A DNA stretch of 64,000 bases from Verrucomicrobiia bacterium (GCA_020849895.1 JADZFN010000021.1:1-64000); one strand, 5' to 3'. Shown: positions 42,541-54,299, counted from the first letter of the stretch. Numbers and translations are program-made. Notes: generated from the letters alone by a model not told the origin.

Positions 42541-43205
42541 AAGCCCAATGGATCAAGGATCTCGTCCACGGCACGTTGGGCGAACTGTCGGTGTTGAACC
42601 GGATCCGGCTCCTCGCCTTCGGACGTGGAAAACTGCGCGCGCGCCGCGCGGACGGCAAACTTTGGGTCCATCTCGGTTGCGGGCGGCATTACATCGAGGG
42701 GATGGTCAACGTGGACGTTAATCCGTTCGTGCGTTCGGAAGTGTGGCTCGACCTGCGCAAGAGGTTGCCGTTTTCGGACGGCAGCGTGGATGCGATCTAC
42801 TGCTGCCACACACTGGAACATTTTTTCGAGCCGGACGCGCGGGCGATCGTGGCCGACGGTTTGCGGACGCTGAAACCGGGAGGAGGAATTCGGATCGTCA
42901 CTCCCGATCTGCGCAAGGCGGCGGAAGCCTATCTGAGAGGCGATGCTGCGTGGTTTCCGGATTTTCCCGACCGGCGGCGTTCGGCGGGGGGACGGATGGC
43001 GAACTTCCTCTTCTGCCGCGACCAGCACCGCCTCGCGTATGATTTCGGTTTTTGGGAGGAAATTCTTTCCTCGTCGGGTTTCTCGGAGGTCCGCGAGAAG
43101 GGGCCTCACGAGTCGGACGTTTTTCCCGCGGCGGAGCTCTCGAGGTTCGAGTACGAGACTCCCGAGAAACCCAGCTCGGTGTTCGTCGAGGCGTTTCGTC
43201 CCTGA
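42537..43205 (+). CDS. SAM-dependent methyltransferase
   Basis: A 222-residue class I methyltransferase. LWVHLGCGRHYIEGMVNVD is the SAM-binding motif I region with acidic residue at the end of the next strand; LPFSDGSVDAIYCCHTLEH is motif II-like, and LRTLKPGGGIRIVTPDL is motif III. This subgroup often occurs in polysaccharide clusters. The ATG overlaps the glycosyltransferase stop (ATGA), so the two are coupled and may modify the same glycan. Confidence 0.88.
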   Translation: MKAQWIKDLVHGTLGELSVLNRIRLLAFGRGKLRARRADGKLWVHLGCGRHYIEGMVNVDVNPFVRSEVWLDLRKRLPFSDGSVDAIYCCHTLEHFFEPDARAIVADGLRTLKPGGGIRIVTPDLRKAAEAYLRGDAAWFPDFPDRRRSAGGRMANFLFCRDQHRLAYDFGFWEEILSSSGFSEVREKGPHESDVFPAAELSRFEYETPEKPSSVFVEAFRP

Positions 43206-43247
43206 AGGGAGGCGCAGCCTTTTTTTGCGATCGGACGGCGGGGGATC

Positions 43248-44111
43248 TCAATCGCGCGATTCCCGCAGGAAATCGAGAAGGGTTTCTCGCCAGGGACGGA
43301 CCGCGTGGCCGGTGAGCGTTTCGTAACGCGCGGTGTCGAGGACCGAGTAGGGCGGACGTCGGGCGGGGAGGCCGAGTGAGGCGGAGGAGATCGGCTCGAT
43401 CGCGCGGCAGCGGACGGGGAGGCCGAGGCGATGCGCTTCCTCGACGAGCGCCGCGGCGAAATCGAACCACGAAAGCTCTCCGCGGTTGGAGAAGTGCATG
43501 AGGCCCTCGGCGCGGCGGGCGACGAGGGCCTCGAGCGCCGTGGCGAGATCGGAGGCATACGTGCAGTTGCCGATTCGGTCGTTCGCGACGCGGAGTGTCT
43601 CATCAGAGGCGATCATTTTGCGGAGACGGCAGAGGAACGTCCTGCCTCCGCGGTCGAACACCCAGGCGACGCGCACCACGAGGGCCGAAGGGTCTTCGGC
43701 GAGGACGCGGCGTTCGCCTTCGAGCTTCGAGGCGCCGTAGACGCTGAGGGGGCGCGCGAGGTCGTCCTCGCGATAGGGGCGCCGGCGCGCGCCGTCGAAG
43801 ACGTAGTCGGTGCTCACGTGAACGAAACGGAGGCCGCGCGCCCGGCAGGCGGCGGCGGCGCGCGCCGGCGCCGCGGCATTCACCTCGAATGCGCGCTCTC
43901 GTTCGGTTTCACAGCGGTCCACGGCGGTCAACGCCGCCGCATTGAAGACGCAGGCCGGACGATCGCGGTCGAGCACGGCCTCGAGCGCGGGGGTGTCGCA
44001 GAGGTCGAGCGCGGCGTGCGGTGCGGCAACACAAGGCATCCCGAGCGCCGCGTAATGGCGGACGAGCGCGCCACCGAGGATGCCGCCGGCGCCGAGGACC
44101 AACCGGCTCAT
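43248..44111 (-). CDS. rmlD: dTDP-4-dehydrorhamnose reductase family protein
   Basis: A 287-residue short-chain-dehydrogenase-type enzyme. The NAD(P) motif is LVLGAGGILGGALVRHY; VFNAAALTAVDRCE, VHVSTDYVFDG and the catalytic SVYGASKLEGE (Y-x3-K) are family signatures. RmlD makes dTDP-L-rhamnose; rmlA, rmlB and rmlC are not adjacent, so it could be another NDP-sugar reductase. It converges with the methyltransferase gene, 42 bases apart. Confidence 0.85.
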   Translation of the reverse strand: MSRLVLGAGGILGGALVRHYAALGMPCVAAPHAALDLCDTPALEAVLDRDRPACVFNAAALTAVDRCETERERAFEVNAAAPARAAAACRARGLRFVHVSTDYVFDGARRRPYREDDLARPLSVYGASKLEGERRVLAEDPSALVVRVAWVFDRGGRTFLCRLRKMIASDETLRVANDRIGNCTYASDLATALEALVARRAEGLMHFSNRGELSWFDFAAALVEEAHRLGLPVRCRAIEPISSASLGLPARRPPYSVLDTARYETLTGHAVRPWRETLLDFLRESRD

Positions 44112-44151
44112 GGAGCGGACCGTCGGGCGTTTCGCCGGCCGAGGATCGCGC

Positions 44152-44925
44152 TCATGGATCCGTCCGGGCGCCTTCCTTCGTTTGGGGCGACGGAAGGTCC
44201 ACTGTTTCGGCGAAGATCGGTCCGAACCAGGTGTCCACGAGACAAAGCCCGAAGGCGGCGCCGATCGGAATCGTGTAGAAGAGGGAACAGGTCACCGAGT
44301 TGACGCCGGCGAGGAATGCGGAGGCGAGGAGATAGTCCGAAGCGCGTGCACGGAAACGCCGCCAGTTTTCCGCGTAGTTGAGCGCCGCGGAAAGCACGGA
44401 GGCGCCGTCGAGCCAGCGGCAACAGGCGACGGCGCAGAAAGGGACGGCGGCCCACAAGCCCGCACCCGCGGCGAGGCCGAGGAGGCCGTCCGGAAGACCG
44501 AAACTCCATCCAAGGACGGACCAGACGGCGGTTGTCCAGACGGCCACGGGCAGGATGAGCGTGAAGAGGGACAGCACGAGTTTGACGGCGCCCTCGCGGG
44601 CGTAACGAGGAAGCACGGCGAGGCTCCAGTCCGGCAATTGCCTGCCCTGACCTGTGCGTGCGCGGCGCAGGACCTCGAACGTGAACCCGAGCGGGAACCA
44701 GAACGTGAAGGCGTTGAAGATCACAAGCCAAGGGAAGGCGGCGCGCGCCCACGCGGGGCCCGTGCCCGAGAACCATCCGGGGGCGAACGCGACAACGAGC
44801 GGATTGATGAGGAGGATGCCGGTGAGGAGGAGCTTGGGGAACCATTCGGGATCGCCCAGCACCAGGGCAAATCCGCGCCGCAAATCGGAAAAACGAAAGG
44901 AGGCCGCAGCCGGTCGGTCGGTCAT
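44152..44925 (-). CDS. DUF4013-like polytopic membrane protein
   Basis: A 257-residue protein with about six hydrophobic segments (LLTGILLINPLVV, FPWLVIFNAFTFWFPLGF, LVLSLFTLILPVAVWTTA, LLGLAAGAGLWAAVPF, YLLASAFLAGVNSVTCSLF). The start FSDLRRGFALVLGDPEWFPKLLLTG (in parts) resembles DUF4013 proteins: a cytoplasmic helix followed by the first membrane pair. Function unknown. Same strand as the SirB1-like gene (13-base gap) and rmlD (40-base gap). Confidence 0.8.
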   Translation of the reverse strand: MTDRPAAASFRFSDLRRGFALVLGDPEWFPKLLLTGILLINPLVVAFAPGWFSGTGPAWARAAFPWLVIFNAFTFWFPLGFTFEVLRRARTGQGRQLPDWSLAVLPRYAREGAVKLVLSLFTLILPVAVWTTAVWSVLGWSFGLPDGLLGLAAGAGLWAAVPFCAVACCRWLDGASVLSAALNYAENWRRFRARASDYLLASAFLAGVNSVTCSLFYTIPIGAAFGLCLVDTWFGPIFAETVDLPSPQTKEGARTDP

Positions 44926-44937
44926 CGCTCGACAAGA

Positions 44938-45780
44938 TCAGCCGTTGAGCGCCCGCAGATACTGACGGATGCGCGCGAGGCGGGGGCGGTCCTCCTCGAG
45001 TTCATAGACGCGCGAAAGGTTCATGAGCATCCGCAGGAGGATTTGACGGTGCGAGGCGGGGGCGAGATGCGCTTCGCGGAACTCCTGGCCTCGGGAGGCC
45101 ACGATCTCGCGGCAGGCCTTTTCGTCGAGGAGTTGACCCTGATGATACGGGTCGTAGAACTGATGGCGCCAGCTCACGATGAAGTGGCCTGGCAGGGCCA
45201 CTCCCTGCACGTCGAAATCGAGCCGGCGGCCGATCAGAAGGTAGAGCAGGGAAAGCGTGAGCGGAATCCCCAGCCGCCGCTCCAGCATCCGGTTCAGATA
45301 GGTGTTTTCCGCTTCGTAATAATGGTCGCGATTTCCACGGAAGCGGTGCTTCTCGTGGATGACCTGGGAAAGGGCGCGGATCTCGGAGGGACTGCCGTCG
45401 CGTCCGAGAGCCAGGCGGACGTCGCCGGCCATTTCGTCGAGGAGCCGGCGATAAGGCGCCATGTCGGTGGCGGGGTATTCTGTGGAAGCAAGCAGAAAGC
45501 AGGCCTCCTCGAGTTCGGCGTTGGGGTCGGCGCGCAAGCGGGCGCAAAAGTTGAGGAAGGCTTGATGGCTGCTTCCGCGTTTCAGGCGGTGGAGCACATC
45601 GAGGAGATGCGCCTCCGCCGGCGTCCCGTGCAACTCCTTGATCCACTCCTCGTATTGGGGTGCCGCCTCGTTTCCTCGGTCGAAGAGCTGATCCTTGATC
45701 AGTTGGAGCGTTGAAGGATCGTCATCCGACAGGAGACGGAAGAGCGAGTTTTTTTGCTTTTCGGAAAGCATGGCGCTCAT
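44938..45780 (-). CDS. SirB1 family transglutaminase-like protein
   Basis: A 280-residue protein of the SirB1 / transglutaminase-like core 2 family. The block NTYLNRMLERRLGIPLTLSLLYL followed by RRLDFDVQGVALPGHFIVSW holds the transglutaminase-like fold; the usual catalytic cysteine position is serine (PLTLSLLYL), common in this family and suggesting no protease activity. The C-terminal end is TPR-like (LLRMLMNLSRVYELEED). Role unknown. Two ATGs (45780, 45771) can serve. Confidence 0.82.
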   Translation of the reverse strand: MSAMLSEKQKNSLFRLLSDDDPSTLQLIKDQLFDRGNEAAPQYEEWIKELHGTPAEAHLLDVLHRLKRGSSHQAFLNFCARLRADPNAELEEACFLLASTEYPATDMAPYRRLLDEMAGDVRLALGRDGSPSEIRALSQVIHEKHRFRGNRDHYYEAENTYLNRMLERRLGIPLTLSLLYLLIGRRLDFDVQGVALPGHFIVSWRHQFYDPYHQGQLLDEKACREIVASRGQEFREAHLAPASHRQILLRMLMNLSRVYELEEDRPRLARIRQYLRALNG

Positions 45781-45881
45781 CGGGTTGCATCAAGCTAGCA
45801 TTCGGCGCGCGGCGCGACAAGGCGGGAGATCGCCTTGTTGGAAGATCTCGCGGACCGAGAGGAACCTCGGCCGCGCCCCCG

Positions 45882-46286
45882 TCAGCCGAGGCGAAAATGG
45901 ATTTCGGAAACGCCCAGCTCCGGAAAACGCCGGGAGATCGCGGTGAGGATCGCGCGTTTGTGTTCGAGCGCGATGAGGTGCAGCCAGGTGGAATGATTGA
46001 CGAGGACGAGCAGGCGTCCTTTCTTCAGGCTGGCGGGATGGCAATGGGCGGCCAGTGTGGCGCCGACGATTTCAGACCATGCGGTTTCGAGGATTTTTTC
46101 CTCGCGGTGAGAGGCGCCCGAGATCCCCGAAAGCACCGCGCGGAGCGCATCGGTGAAGGCGCGGGACGGAAGTCTCTCCCGGTCGCTCCAATCCGCGCCC
46201 CGGAGGGAAGCGAGCAGGGAACGCCGCTTCTCCGCGTCTTTCGAACGACGGAGGGGATACAGCTTGCGACGCAGCTCCGGCGTCAT
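45882..46286 (-). CDS. DUF721 / DciA-like protein
   Basis: A 134-residue protein with the DUF721 core at about residues 48-134: AWSEIVGATLAAHCHPASLKKG, then LLVLVNHSTWLHLIALEHK and ending at the C-terminus. DciA proteins help load the replicative helicase in bacteria that lack DnaC/DnaI. The N-terminal 45 residues are basic and unique. It lies 15 bases before the ferredoxin stop is passed, on the same strand. dnaA/gyr genes are not near, so identity rests on the domain alone. Confidence 0.8.
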   Translation of the reverse strand: MTPELRRKLYPLRRSKDAEKRRSLLASLRGADWSDRERLPSRAFTDALRAVLSGISGASHREEKILETAWSEIVGATLAAHCHPASLKKGRLLVLVNHSTWLHLIALEHKRAILTAISRRFPELGVSEIHFRLG

Positions 46287-46301
46287 GGCCGGGACGGGAA
46301 A

Positions 46302-46535
46302 CTATTGGCCGTCGTTGCCGATGGCCTCGACGGGGCATCCTTCCATCGCCTGCTTGCACTGGGCTTCTTCCTCGGCGTTCTCCGGCTGTTTGGCGACGTA
46401 GGAATAGCCGCCTTCATCGCTGCGGGCAAAATTGTTCGGCGCGGTCTCGCGGCAGAGGTCGCAGTCAATGCATTGATCGTCGACGTAATATTTGCCGGGG
46501 ACGTTTTCCTTATGTTTGTTGGCAAAAACAGCCAT
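46302..46535 (-). CDS. 4Fe-4S ferredoxin (single-cluster type)
   Basis: A 77-residue ferredoxin. C22-x2-C25-x2-C28 (CIDCDLC) and C67 followed by proline (EGCPVEAIG) bind one [4Fe-4S] cluster, as in small ferredoxins of Desulfovibrio or Bacillus type; C60 may form a disulfide. The insert between the halves (GGYSYVAKQPENAEEE) is typical of this subgroup. I chose ATG at 46535 because upstream codons do not match ferredoxin. It transfers electrons in the cytoplasm; partner unknown. Confidence 0.9.
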   Translation of the reverse strand: MAVFANKHKENVPGKYYVDDQCIDCDLCRETAPNNFARSDEGGYSYVAKQPENAEEEAQCKQAMEGCPVEAIGNDGQ

Positions 46536-46710
46536 GAATGAGCTCCTGGTTGAGGTTCTGAGGGGGAAGAGAAGTGAGGCCACTGTAGCAGAGCGGAAAC
46601 GGTCTGCAAACGGAAAAAGCCCGTACGGAGTGCGCCTTGTCGCGCGAGAAGGGTTCTCGAGCAAGCGGAAAGCGCTTCAGAGACCGGCGGCGTTTTTCGA
46701 TTCCTCTCGC

Positions 46711-49232
<2,522 letters not shown>

Positions 49233-49259
49233 CGGGCGGACGCTCCGCTCGCGAGCGGA

Positions 49260-50261
49260 TCAGAACTGCCGTAGGAAGCGGAGGTCGTTCTGGTAGAAGA
49301 GGCGGATGTCGTCAATGCCGTGGAGGATCATCGCGAGGCGCTCGATCCCCATGCCGAAGGCGAATCCCGTCCAGCGTTCAGGATCGTAGTTCACCGCCTT
49401 GAAGACGTTTGGGTCCACCATGCCGCACCCGGCGATCTCGAGCCATTCCTTGCCGCGGAGGCCGAGCGCCTCGGCGGAGCAATCAATCTCGAAGCTCGGT
49501 TCCGTGTAGGGAAAGAAGTGCGGGCGAAGGCGGGTGCGCGCGCACGGCCCGAGCAGTTCCTTGAAGAAATGCTCGACGGTGCCCTTCAAGTCGGCAACGG
49601 ACACGTCTTCGTCCACGTAAAGCCCCTCGATCTGGTGGAAGCAGGCGCTGTGGGTGGCATCCACTTCGTCGCGGCGGAAAACGCGCCCCGGTGCCACGAT
49701 GCGGATCGGAGGCGGATGGCTTTCCATCACGCGGATCTGGACGGTGCTCGTCTGGGTGCGGAGCAGGCGGCCGTCCTTGAGGTAGAGAGTGTCCTGCAGG
49801 TCGCGCGCGGGATGATCGGCCGGTGTGTTCAGCGCGTCGAAGCAATGCCAGTCGTCCTCGATTTCCGGCCCTTCAATGACCGTAAAGCCCAATCCGTGAA
49901 ACACTTTGACGATGCGATCGAGCGTCTGGGTGAGCGGATGCTTGCGGCCGAGGCGCGGGCGGCGTCCCGGGAGGGTAAGGTCGAGGTCGGCGGGAGCGGA
50001 GGAAGCGCTTGCGGCCAGCTCGGCGCGGCGTTTTTCGAACGCGGCGGCGACCGCCGCCTTGACCTCGTTGGCGAGTTTTCCGAGCGCGCCGCGCCGGTCG
50101 GCGGGCGCTCCGCCGAGTTGCTTCATCAGCTCGGGCAAGGCGCCTTGACGCCCCAGATAACGCACGCGCACGGCTTCGAGAAGGTCCGCGTTGCCGGTGG
50201 CGGCGAAGTCGGACGGCGCTTTCGCCGCGAGGTCGCGGAAGCTCTGTTCGAGAGGATGCAT
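49260..50261 (-). CDS. pheS: Phenylalanyl-tRNA synthetase alpha subunit
   Basis: A 333-residue class II synthetase subunit. N-terminal coiled coil (about 1-85), motif 1 region FHGLGFTVIEGPEIEDDW, then the TLYL..LLRTQTS block, motif 2 (IVAPGRVFRRDEVDATHSACFHQ, in parts) and motif 3 GFAFGMGIERLAMI. ATG at 50261 follows from the family start. PheS works only with PheT in an alpha2-beta2 enzyme; pheT is not next to it on either side, unlike in most bacteria. Confidence 0.96.
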   Translation of the reverse strand: MHPLEQSFRDLAAKAPSDFAATGNADLLEAVRVRYLGRQGALPELMKQLGGAPADRRGALGKLANEVKAAVAAAFEKRRAELAASASSAPADLDLTLPGRRPRLGRKHPLTQTLDRIVKVFHGLGFTVIEGPEIEDDWHCFDALNTPADHPARDLQDTLYLKDGRLLRTQTSTVQIRVMESHPPPIRIVAPGRVFRRDEVDATHSACFHQIEGLYVDEDVSVADLKGTVEHFFKELLGPCARTRLRPHFFPYTEPSFEIDCSAEALGLRGKEWLEIAGCGMVDPNVFKAVNYDPERWTGFAFGMGIERLAMILHGIDDIRLFYQNDLRFLRQF

Positions 50262-50466
50262 CGTGCGTGCGTTTCCATAGGCGGCGGAAGGACGCGATGC
50301 AAGCGAGCCTTCCAAGATCGGAGAATCAAAAGGTCGGAAGGAGATGCGTCCCAGTCTCCTCCGTCTGGAAGCGATTCGTGGCGCGCAGGCGGAGGCGTCT
50401 GCGCCGCGCGGTTTCCTGTCCTCGAACGGCGGCCGACAAATCCTTCGCGCGCTCGCCTTTCGGCGA

Positions 50467-50712
50467 TCAAGAGGAGATTTCCACCTGCTTCAGGCGGGAG
50501 GCGAGGCCCGCAACGATCCGGAGCCGAGAGCGTCGGACGCCGAAATGCTCGGCGAGGAGGCGGATGAGCGCTTCGTTTGCGGCGCCCTCCACGGGCGGCG
50601 CGGTGAGACGCGCCTTGAGCGTGCCGTCGGCCATTTCGAGCACCGCGTTGGCGGCGGCGCGCGGAACGACCCGGACCTGAAAGCGGCGGAGAAAAGGGGT
50701 GGCGTCGGGCAT
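50467..50712 (-). CDS. DUF167 (YggU-like) protein
   Basis: An 81-residue protein matching DUF167: RFQVRVVPRAAANAV, then LKARLTAPPVEGAANEALIRLLAEHFGV and RIVAGLASRLKQVEI. Widespread and of unknown function, often near cell-division or yggT genes, which is not the case here. Length fits. Confidence 0.9.
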   Translation of the reverse strand: MPDATPFLRRFQVRVVPRAAANAVLEMADGTLKARLTAPPVEGAANEALIRLLAEHFGVRRSRLRIVAGLASRLKQVEISS

Positions 50713-50828
50713 GGGAGGCGGCGGTGTTTGGGGATTTTCGGAAGGGGAAAAGGCCCGCGCGATTCCGCCCGGGACTTCCTCCGGCGTTCCGAATGACAGA
50801 AGCCCGTCGCCGTGGCAATCTTGGTTTC

Positions 50829-51893
50829 ATGGCGTGTCTGCGAACCGAGATTCTCTGGCGGCTGCGCCGCGGGGCGGCGGCATGGACACCGGCGACGCGG
50901 AGACGGATCGAAGCGCGCCTCCACGCGGAGCAGGCGCGGGAGAATCCCGTCTATCGCGCCTGGCTTCAGGCGAACGGCAGCGGAAAGCGTCCCGTCGCCC
51001 TTCCGGTGGCGGCGTGGCGGGAAGCGCGCGTCTTCACCGGACGCGGCAAGCCCGGAGCTCGGTTCGTATCGAGCGGCACGACGTCGGTGGCGAGGGGGCG
51101 TCATGATTTCCGGGACTTGGCGGTCTACGAGGCGAGTGTCGTCGCAGGATGGGCTTGGGCCGCGTCCGAACGGGCGCGCCTCGAACGGGTTCCGCCGAAA
51201 ACAGGAGGGTCCCAGGCGTGTCCGCAGTTCTTCGCGATCATGGCGCCTCCGTCGGAAGCGCCGCACTCATCGCTCTCGCGGATGCTGGAGATTCTCATGC
51301 TGCGGTTCGGCGGCGGACGCGGTTTTTGGGCGTTGCGCCGAGGAAAATGGGATTGGGCGGGTTTGTCGAGACGGCTCGGAGACCTTCGGAAAAAGGAGAG
51401 GAATGCCGTGGTTTTCGGGACGGCGTTCGGCTGGGTGCGTTTTCTCGACGCCTGTGCGGCGCGACGGACGCATTTTTCTCTGGGGCAACACGCGCTCGCC
51501 TTCGAGACCGGCGGCACCAAGGGCAGGAGCCGCGAGGTGTCGCGCGAGGAATTGCACGGCCTGATCTCCGGGACGCTGGGGATTCCGCACGGCAACACGC
51601 GCTCGGAGTATTCGATGTGCGAACTTTCCTCGCAGGCCTGGTCGTTCGGCGACGCCCTGAGGTTTCCTCCGTGGTGTCTCGCGCGCGTCGCGCCTTTCCT
51701 CGACAGCGGGACGCATCTCCCGAATGGCGTGGGCGTGCTCGAAATCCACGATCTTGCCAATACGGATTCCTGCGCGTTCGTGCGGACGGAAGACCTTGCG
51801 GTCGCCGTCGGAGGCGGGTTTGCGCTCGCGGGCCGCGCGCCGCGCGCCACGCTGAAAGGATGCTCGCTGGCGCACGAGGGAGGCGCTGGATGA
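50829..51893 (+). CDS. LuxE-like acyl-protein synthetase family protein
   Basis: A 354-residue protein. VSSGTTSVARGRHDF near residue 82 and FETGGTKGRSREVSREELHG near 225 match the LuxE/acyl-protein synthetase family, in which a fatty acid is activated with ATP and passed to a protein thiol. The C-terminal block HLPNGVGVLEIHDLANTDSCAFVRTEDLAV (in parts) is the usual LuxE tail with a typical D-L-A-N motif. No LuxC reductase or LuxD is adjacent, so the role is not bioluminescence; related proteins occur in surface-glycan and lipid clusters. The ATG at 50829 gives a normal length. Confidence 0.75.
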   Translation: MACLRTEILWRLRRGAAAWTPATRRRIEARLHAEQARENPVYRAWLQANGSGKRPVALPVAAWREARVFTGRGKPGARFVSSGTTSVARGRHDFRDLAVYEASVVAGWAWAASERARLERVPPKTGGSQACPQFFAIMAPPSEAPHSSLSRMLEILMLRFGGGRGFWALRRGKWDWAGLSRRLGDLRKKERNAVVFGTAFGWVRFLDACAARRTHFSLGQHALAFETGGTKGRSREVSREELHGLISGTLGIPHGNTRSEYSMCELSSQAWSFGDALRFPPWCLARVAPFLDSGTHLPNGVGVLEIHDLANTDSCAFVRTEDLAVAVGGGFALAGRAPRATLKGCSLAHEGGAG

Positions 51894-51896
51894 GAT

Positions 51897-51915
51897 CGCT
51901 GCTCTTCGAGCAGCG
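51897..51915. terminator. Hairpin after the LuxE-like gene
   Basis: CGCTGCTC and GAGCAGCG form perfect 8-bp arms with a 3-base loop, four bases after the stop. There is no T-run, so termination is only likely. Confidence 0.4.
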
Positions 51916-52043
51916 GGCTCGGCGCGAAAAAGCCGTCTTCTTGCCGCGCATCGCTTCTTCAAGGAAAAATCGCGATGTGCCGGCCAGGTCCCGCAGGAGA
52001 TATTTTTATGCCTTGCGTTAAAGGTTCGCGCTAGAGTGCCGCC

Positions 52044-52913
52044 GTGACCTGTCGCGCGGATATTCTGCAAGGCGATTGTCTCGAGACGCTCGCGCGGTTC
52101 CCTGAAGGCCACTTCGATCTCGTCGTCACATCTCCACCCTATGCCGACCGCCGGGCGCGCATCTATGGAGGCGTCAAACCGGAAGATTACGTGAACTGGT
52201 TCCTTCCCCGCGCCGACCAGTTCCGCCGCGTGCTTAAGGACTCCGGTTCGTTCGTGTTGAACATCAAGGAGAAGGTGGAAAACGGCGAAAGACATACCTT
52301 TGTGATCGAGCTGATCCTCGCCCTGCGCAAACAAGGCTGGCTCTGGACGGAGGAATATCTCTGGCACAAGCGCAACTGTCATCCGGGACGATGGCCGAAC
52401 CGGTTTCGGGATGCGTGGGAGCGCTGCCTCCATTTTACCCGGAACCGGCGGTTCAAGATGAATCAGAAAGCGGTCATGGTCCCGATGGGCGATTGGAAGC
52501 ACAAGCGGCTCCGGTCTCTTGGAAAGAACGACGTGGTGCGTTTCGCGTCACAGGTGGGCAGCGGCTTCGGGAAAAACGTCGCCAACTGGAAGAACCGGGA
52601 AAAGGCCTTCCCTTCCAACGTGCTCCATCTCGCGACCGAATGCGGCAATAAAGCGCACAGCGCCGCTTTTCCCAAAGCCCTGCCGGAATGGTTCATCAGG
52701 CTCTTCACCGATCCCGGCGACCGGGTGCTGGACCCCTTCGTGGGGTCGGGAACGACCTGCGTGGTCGCGCGATCTCTCGGACGCCATTCCGTCGGCATTG
52801 ACGCCGACCCGGGCTTCTGCGCAATTGCGAAACGCGCGATCGCCGGGTCCCCGACGGAAGCCTCGCTCGCCTTCGAGGCCCCGCCGCCCGCTCCATCGGC
52901 GCTCGCGCGCTGA
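52044..52913 (+). CDS. DNA methyltransferase, beta-class (m4C or m6A), orphan
   Basis: A 289-residue methyltransferase. The catalytic motif IV TSPPY is at about 29-33 and the SAM-binding motif I ([10 protein letters not shown]) near 231, so motif order is IV before I, the beta class. TSPPY is most common in N4-cytosine enzymes, but N6-adenine is possible. The middle (about 60-215) should hold the target recognition part. Start is GTG at 52044. No restriction endonuclease gene is visible on either side, so this is probably a solitary, regulatory-type methyltransferase. hisF follows 13 bases downstream. Confidence 0.88.
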   Translation: MTCRADILQGDCLETLARFPEGHFDLVVTSPPYADRRARIYGGVKPEDYVNWFLPRADQFRRVLKDSGSFVLNIKEKVENGERHTFVIELILALRKQGWLWTEEYLWHKRNCHPGRWPNRFRDAWERCLHFTRNRRFKMNQKAVMVPMGDWKHKRLRSLGKNDVVRFASQVGSGFGKNVANWKNREKAFPSNVLHLATECGNKAHSAAFPKALPEWFIRLFTDPGDRVLDPFVGSGTTCVVARSLGRHSVGIDADPGFCAIAKRAIAGSPTEASLAFEAPPPAPSALAR

Positions 52914-52926
52914 CGCTTTTCCCCGC

Positions 52927-54273
52927 ATGCTCGCCAAACGCATCATTCCCTGTCTCGACGTGAAGGACGGCCGTGTGGTGAAAGGGACGAAGTTCCTGAA
53001 CCTGCGCGACGCCGGCGATCCGGTCGCGTGCGCCGAGGCCTACGACCGCCAAGGCGCCGACGAACTCGTGTTTCTCGACATCACGGCCTCATCGGACAAC
53101 CGCCAGACGATGGTGAACGTGGTCGAGCGCACGGCCGACCGCTGCTTCATGCCGTTGACGGTCGGAGGCGGGGTCCGGAGCGTCGAGGATGTCCGCCTCA
53201 TGCTCCGCGCGGGCGCCGACAAGGTGTCGCTCAACACGGCGGCGGTGGCGCGGCCCGATCTCGTGCGCGAAAGCGCGGACCGCTTTGGCCGTCAGTGCAT
53301 CGTGGTTGCCATTGACGCAAAACGCCGCGTTCCCGCGGCGGCGGACCGCGGCGGCCCCGCCTCCGGCTGGGAGGTCTGGACGCATGGCGGACGGACGCCG
53401 ACGGGGCTCGACGCGATCGCGTGGGCCCGGCGCGTCGAGGCGCTCGGCGCGGGGGAGCTGCTGCTCACGAGCATGGACACCGACGGCACCAAGGAGGGCT
53501 ACGACCTCGCGCTCACGCGCGCGGTCAGCGACGCCGTGTGTGTGCCCGTGATCGCGAGCGGAGGGGCGGGGGAGCTTTTCCATCTGAGCGACGTTCTCAC
53601 GAAAGGCGGAGCGTCGGCCGTGCTCGCGGCCTCGATCTTTCATTTCGGACGGTTCACCGTCGCCGATGTGAAGCGTCACTTGCAGGCGCAGGGGATCGCG
53701 GTGCGCCTCGATGACCAGGAGGCGGCGGCTTCCGCGAAACCCGTCCTGCAGATCGTCGAGGAAGACGCGATGCCCGCTGCGCTCGACACGGCGATCCGCC
53801 GCGCGCTCTGCGAGTGTTTTCCCGAAGACACGGCGGCGTTCGCCAGGACCCGCGCGTGGCATGGCTCCGCGCCGTTCTTTTCCGTAGTCGTCGGCGAAGG
53901 GCGCCGGGTGACGGGCCATGTCGGCGTGGTCGCGCGGGAGATCTCCGTGGGCGGCGCGCGGGTGCGTGTCGCTGGAATCCAGAACTTCGTGGTCGTGCCC
54001 GACCGGCGGAAAACGGGTTTGTCCCGCGAGTTGATGGAGGCGGCGATGCGCGAGGCGGGAGGACGCGGGATTCCCTTCGGTCTGCTCTTTTGCGTCCCCG
54101 CCCTTGAACGGTTCTACGCTTCGCTGGGCTGGAGGACGTTGCCCGTTCGCGCGCGGATGCTCTTCGAAGGTGCGGAGACGGAGGTCCCGTCCAAGAACAT
54201 CGCGATGGGCCTCGCCCTCGCGGAGGAACCGTTCCCCGAAGGAGAACTCCATCTTTGCGGACCGGACTGGTGA
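52927..54273 (+). CDS. hisF: HisF (IGP synthase cyclase subunit) fused to a GNAT acetyltransferase domain
   Basis: A 448-residue protein. Residues 1 to about 255 are His[21 protein letters not shown] with the catalytic aspartate at 11, [26 protein letters not shown], the second catalytic aspartate in VVAIDAKRR, and the phosphate loops [11 protein letters not shown] and PVIASGGAG. The HisF fold normally ends near 255 ([15 protein letters not shown]). The same frame continues through a linker (about 258-281) into a GNAT-like domain (about 290-440; [34 protein letters not shown] as acetyl-CoA loop, [22 protein letters not shown]). No stop separates them; an internal ATG at 53770 could allow separate translation. 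HisH is not adjacent. Confidence 0.9.
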   Translation: MLAKRIIPCLDVKDGRVVKGTKFLNLRDAGDPVACAEAYDRQGADELVFLDITASSDNRQTMVNVVERTADRCFMPLTVGGGVRSVEDVRLMLRAGADKVSLNTAAVARPDLVRESADRFGRQCIVVAIDAKRRVPAAADRGGPASGWEVWTHGGRTPTGLDAIAWARRVEALGAGELLLTSMDTDGTKEGYDLALTRAVSDAVCVPVIASGGAGELFHLSDVLTKGGASAVLAASIFHFGRFTVADVKRHLQAQGIAVRLDDQEAAASAKPVLQIVEEDAMPAALDTAIRRALCECFPEDTAAFARTRAWHGSAPFFSVVVGEGRRVTGHVGVVAREISVGGARVRVAGIQNFVVVPDRRKTGLSRELMEAAMREAGGRGIPFGLLFCVPALERFYASLGWRTLPVRARMLFEGAETEVPSKNIAMGLALAEEPFPEGELHLCGPDW

Positions 54274-54298
54274 CGAGAACGACGGAAGGCGGTTCTCG
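54274..54298. terminator. Hairpin after the HisF-GNAT gene
   Basis: CGAGAAC and GTTCTCG (7-bp arms, 11-base loop) directly follow the stop codon. No T-run is present. Confidence 0.35.
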
Positions 54299-54299
54299 C

